DNA of 24,075 nt. Source: an uncultured Prevotella sp. (GTDB taxonomy: Bacteria > Bacteroidota > Bacteroidia > Bacteroidales > Bacteroidaceae). Each line of letters opens with the position of its first letter. Position 1 is the stretch's first letter. The DNA lies in assembly GCA_947072805.1 (NCBI GenBank), contig CAMTJK010000012.1, positions 1 to 24,075 on the forward strand, written 5' to 3'. Position numbers and translations under genes: made by a program. Below, one piece after another: positions 22,124 to 24,075 of this stretch. Below the pieces are notes generated by a model. The model made no database searches, was not told the DNA's origin, and saw nothing but the letters and a program-made list of their open reading frames with translations.

Positions 22124-23872
22124 TTACAGATTCAGTGATTTCTTTATGGCTGCAATCTTTACGTCCGCATCCTTCGAGCAGCGTTCATAGCTATCGGCAG
22201 ATGTCATGCTGTTGTCCTTTATTTCTACATAGAACTTTATCTTGGGTTCTGTTCCTGAGGGACGTACGCTTATCTTTGTCTCGTCGTCACAGAACCATTG
22301 CAGAACATTGCTTGTGGCAGGCATATCTATTTTTGCCTTGCTGCCATCTGCAGCAGTCTGCTCCAGGCTCTGATAATCTTTCCATACCACCACTTTGCTT
22401 CCTCCAAGCTCTGTAGGAGGATTGTTACGGAAGTTGGTCATCATCTGTTTAATTTCGTCTGCCCCACTCTTTCCGGGTTTAACCACATTGATTGTAAATT
22501 CCTTGGAGAATCCATATTCAAGATATATACCCATGAGCAGATCATATAATGTCTTTCCCTGATCCTTTGCATAGGCACATATCTCTGCAAGCAGTGAACA
22601 AGCAGATACGGCATCCTTGTCGCGGACAAAGTCCTGTGCGAGGAAACCATAGCTCTCCTCACCTCCACCTATATACTGCTGTTTGCCTTCGGAGAGGGCT
22701 ATTTCGCGAGCTATCCATTTGAATCCCGTAAAGCAGTCACGCATTTCTATACCCTGCTTCTCTGCAATTTTTCTTATCACTTCCGTCGTAACGATGGTTT
22801 TAACGATAAAATCGCCTTTCTGCATCTTGCCGGTAGCTTTTCTGTTGGTTATGATGTAATAAAGGAACAGAAGACAGGTCTGGTTACCGTTTATCAGTAT
22901 CCATTCGCCCTTATCGTTCTTGCATGCCATACCCACGCGGTCAGCATCAGGATCACTTGCCATTACAATGTCAGCATCAATGTTCTTTGCATCGCGCAGA
23001 GCCAATGTCAGAGCCTCGCCGTTTTCCGGATTGGGAGAAACTACTGTAGGAAAGTCGCCGCTCTTTTCCATCTGTTCGGCAACGCAATGCACATTTTCAA
23101 AGCCCCAGAATTTCAGCGATCTTGGTATCATTGTCATACCTGTGCCATGCAATGGGGTATAAACAATCTTCAAATCCTTCTGCCGCTTTATCACATCAGG
23201 GTCTATACATATTTCCTTTATACGTTCCAGATAGACCTTGTCTATGTCTTCTCCTATTATCTGTATGAGCTCATTGTTACCTTTAAACCTCACATCCTCA
23301 ACTTTCACCTTATTCACCTCATCTATGATGCCGGTATCGTGAGGGGCCAACACCTGTGCACCATCCTCCCAATAAGCCTTATATCCGTTATACTCGCGCG
23401 GATTATGGCTTGCTGTCACATTTACACCGGCCTGACACTTCAGGTAGCGTATGGCAAATGAGCATTCCGGAGTGGGACGCATATCGTCAAAAAGATACAC
23501 CTTTATGCCATTGGCTGAAAATATGTCAGCAACGGTTTCTGCGAAAAGTCGGCTGTTGTTTCTGCAATCGTGGCATACCACTACAGATATCTCCTTACGC
23601 TCTGCAAAATTCTTTTTCAAGTAGTTGGCAAAACCTTGTGTGGCCATACCCACAGTATATACATTCATGCGGTTGCTTCCGGCTCCCATTATTCCACGCA
23701 AGCCACCGGTTCCAAACTCAAGATCCTTATAAAAACTCTCTATGAGATTTGTCTTGTCGGCATCTGCCAACATTGCTTTCACCGACTTTTGAGTATCTTG
23801 GTCGAAAGCTGGAGATAGCCATTGTTGTGCTTTTGCTTCACATTGGGCAATAAGCTGAGTGTTATTTTCCAT
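22124..23872 (-). CDS. Phosphoglucomutase/phosphomannomutase (alpha-D-phosphohexomutase)
   Basis: This 582-residue cytosolic enzyme interconverts hexose 1- and 6-phosphates, linking glycolysis with nucleotide-sugar supply (and so with GalE). All four active-site segments are present: the phosphoserine loop TASHNP (S155), the metal loop DPDADR (307-312), the sugar-binding loop GGEESYG (403-409) and the phosphate-binding loop RPSGTEPK (537-544). The length and the GGLRGIMGAGSNRMN segment near residue 60 fit the long PgmB/Pgm2-like group common in Bacteroidetes. Phosphoglucomutase is more likely than phosphomannomutase, but specificity is not settled by sequence. Confidence 0.92.
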   Translation of the reverse strand: MENNTQLIAQCEAKAQQWLSPAFDQDTQKSVKAMLADADKTNLIESFYKDLEFGTGGLRGIMGAGSNRMNVYTVGMATQGFANYLKKNFAERKEISVVVCHDCRNNSRLFAETVADIFSANGIKVYLFDDMRPTPECSFAIRYLKCQAGVNVTASHNPREYNGYKAYWEDGAQVLAPHDTGIIDEVNKVKVEDVRFKGNNELIQIIGEDIDKVYLERIKEICIDPDVIKRQKDLKIVYTPLHGTGMTMIPRSLKFWGFENVHCVAEQMEKSGDFPTVVSPNPENGEALTLALRDAKNIDADIVMASDPDADRVGMACKNDKGEWILINGNQTCLLFLYYIITNRKATGKMQKGDFIVKTIVTTEVIRKIAEKQGIEMRDCFTGFKWIAREIALSEGKQQYIGGGEESYGFLAQDFVRDKDAVSACSLLAEICAYAKDQGKTLYDLLMGIYLEYGFSKEFTINVVKPGKSGADEIKQMMTNFRNNPPTELGGSKVVVWKDYQSLEQTAADGSKAKIDMPATSNVLQWFCDDETKISVRPSGTEPKIKFYVEIKDNSMTSADSYERCSKDADVKIAAIKKSLNL

Positions 23873-23993
23873 AATTATAGTAGTTAAAAATAATATACGT
23901 TATATTCACAAAGGTAAGAAAAATATTGTAAACAATTATCTCCTACTTGCTTTTTTATATTTTTTAGCAGAAGCACAATCACAATGCATTGGC

Positions 23994-24020
23994 GAATGTG
24001 ATATAACACGTATAACATTC
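23994..24020. repeat. Dyad beside the right-end repeat
   Basis: GAATGTGATA and TATAACATTC are inverted arms of 10 bases with one mismatch around a 7-base spacer. It ends at the first bases of the 58-bp repeat and is 122-148 bases upstream of the minus-strand mutase start. It could be an operator, but the left repeat copy has no equivalent. Confidence 0.35.
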
Positions 24021-24075
24021 ATTTACTTTTATGAAAAATCTTTACTTTAACGTGTGTTAATCGGCATCCAAACCT
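24018..24075 (+). repeat. 58-bp dispersed repeat, right copy (cut by window edge)
   Basis: This is the second copy of the sequence at 5410-5467, same orientation, 53 of 58 bases identical without gaps. The match is still running at the last base of the window, so the repeat very probably continues beyond it. Confidence 0.85.

Overview
The window looks like chromosome of a Bacteroidales bacterium, most likely Prevotella or a close relative. The evidence is AT-rich sequence, starts that mostly lack Shine-Dalgarno motifs, Bacteroidetes promoter boxes of the type TAnnTTTG, an Rnf operon in the order rseC-rnfBCDGEA, a DUF4494-type protein, and the general character of the proteins. The species call is an inference from sequence character only. 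I see no rRNA, tRNA, CRISPR array, intact insertion sequence or prophage.

Layout, left to right. (1) 1-2701 (+): a 23S rRNA m5U methyltransferase (rlmD), then an outer-membrane porin of the phosphate-selective O/P family. (2) 2743-5206 (-): a three-gene block read leftward, made of a membrane-anchored pseudokinase, a DUF4494-like protein and the PLP-binding YggS protein. (3) 5207-6056: an 850-bp non-coding region with a 58-bp sequence found again at the right end of the window and a 105-bp imperfect palindrome containing three tandem 22-bp units. (4) 6057-8612 (+): clpC, closed by a bidirectional terminator shared with a small acidic protein of unknown function on the minus strand. (5) 9321-14921 (+): the complete rseC-rnfBCDGEA operon for a membrane ferredoxin:NAD+ oxidoreductase, ending at a strong terminator. 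(6) 15036-16073 (+): galE, with a strong terminator. (7) 16161-16595: a 435-bp stretch with no convincing gene. (8) 16596-19022 (-): map-tsaD-pncC, a tightly packed housekeeping operon. (9) 19121-19639 (-): an orphan ECF sigma factor. (10) 19963-22017 (+): htpG. (11) 22124-23872 (-): a phosphoglucomutase/phosphomannomutase, convergent with htpG across a shared terminator.

The genes serve energy conservation (Rnf), protein quality control (ClpC, HtpG, Map), tRNA and rRNA modification (TsaD, RlmD), and sugar-phosphate and nucleotide-sugar metabolism (Pgm, GalE). The most notable signal not explained by genes is that the two ATP-dependent protein quality-control genes, clpC and htpG, each carry a near-perfect sigma-54 (-24/-12) promoter element at almost the same distance from the start codon. 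A 16-of-19-base match is shared between them, and no other intergenic region here has such an element. Other points worth a second look are the structured repeat block upstream of clpC, the 58-bp repeat pair, and the kinase-fold protein that has lost its catalytic and metal-binding aspartates.
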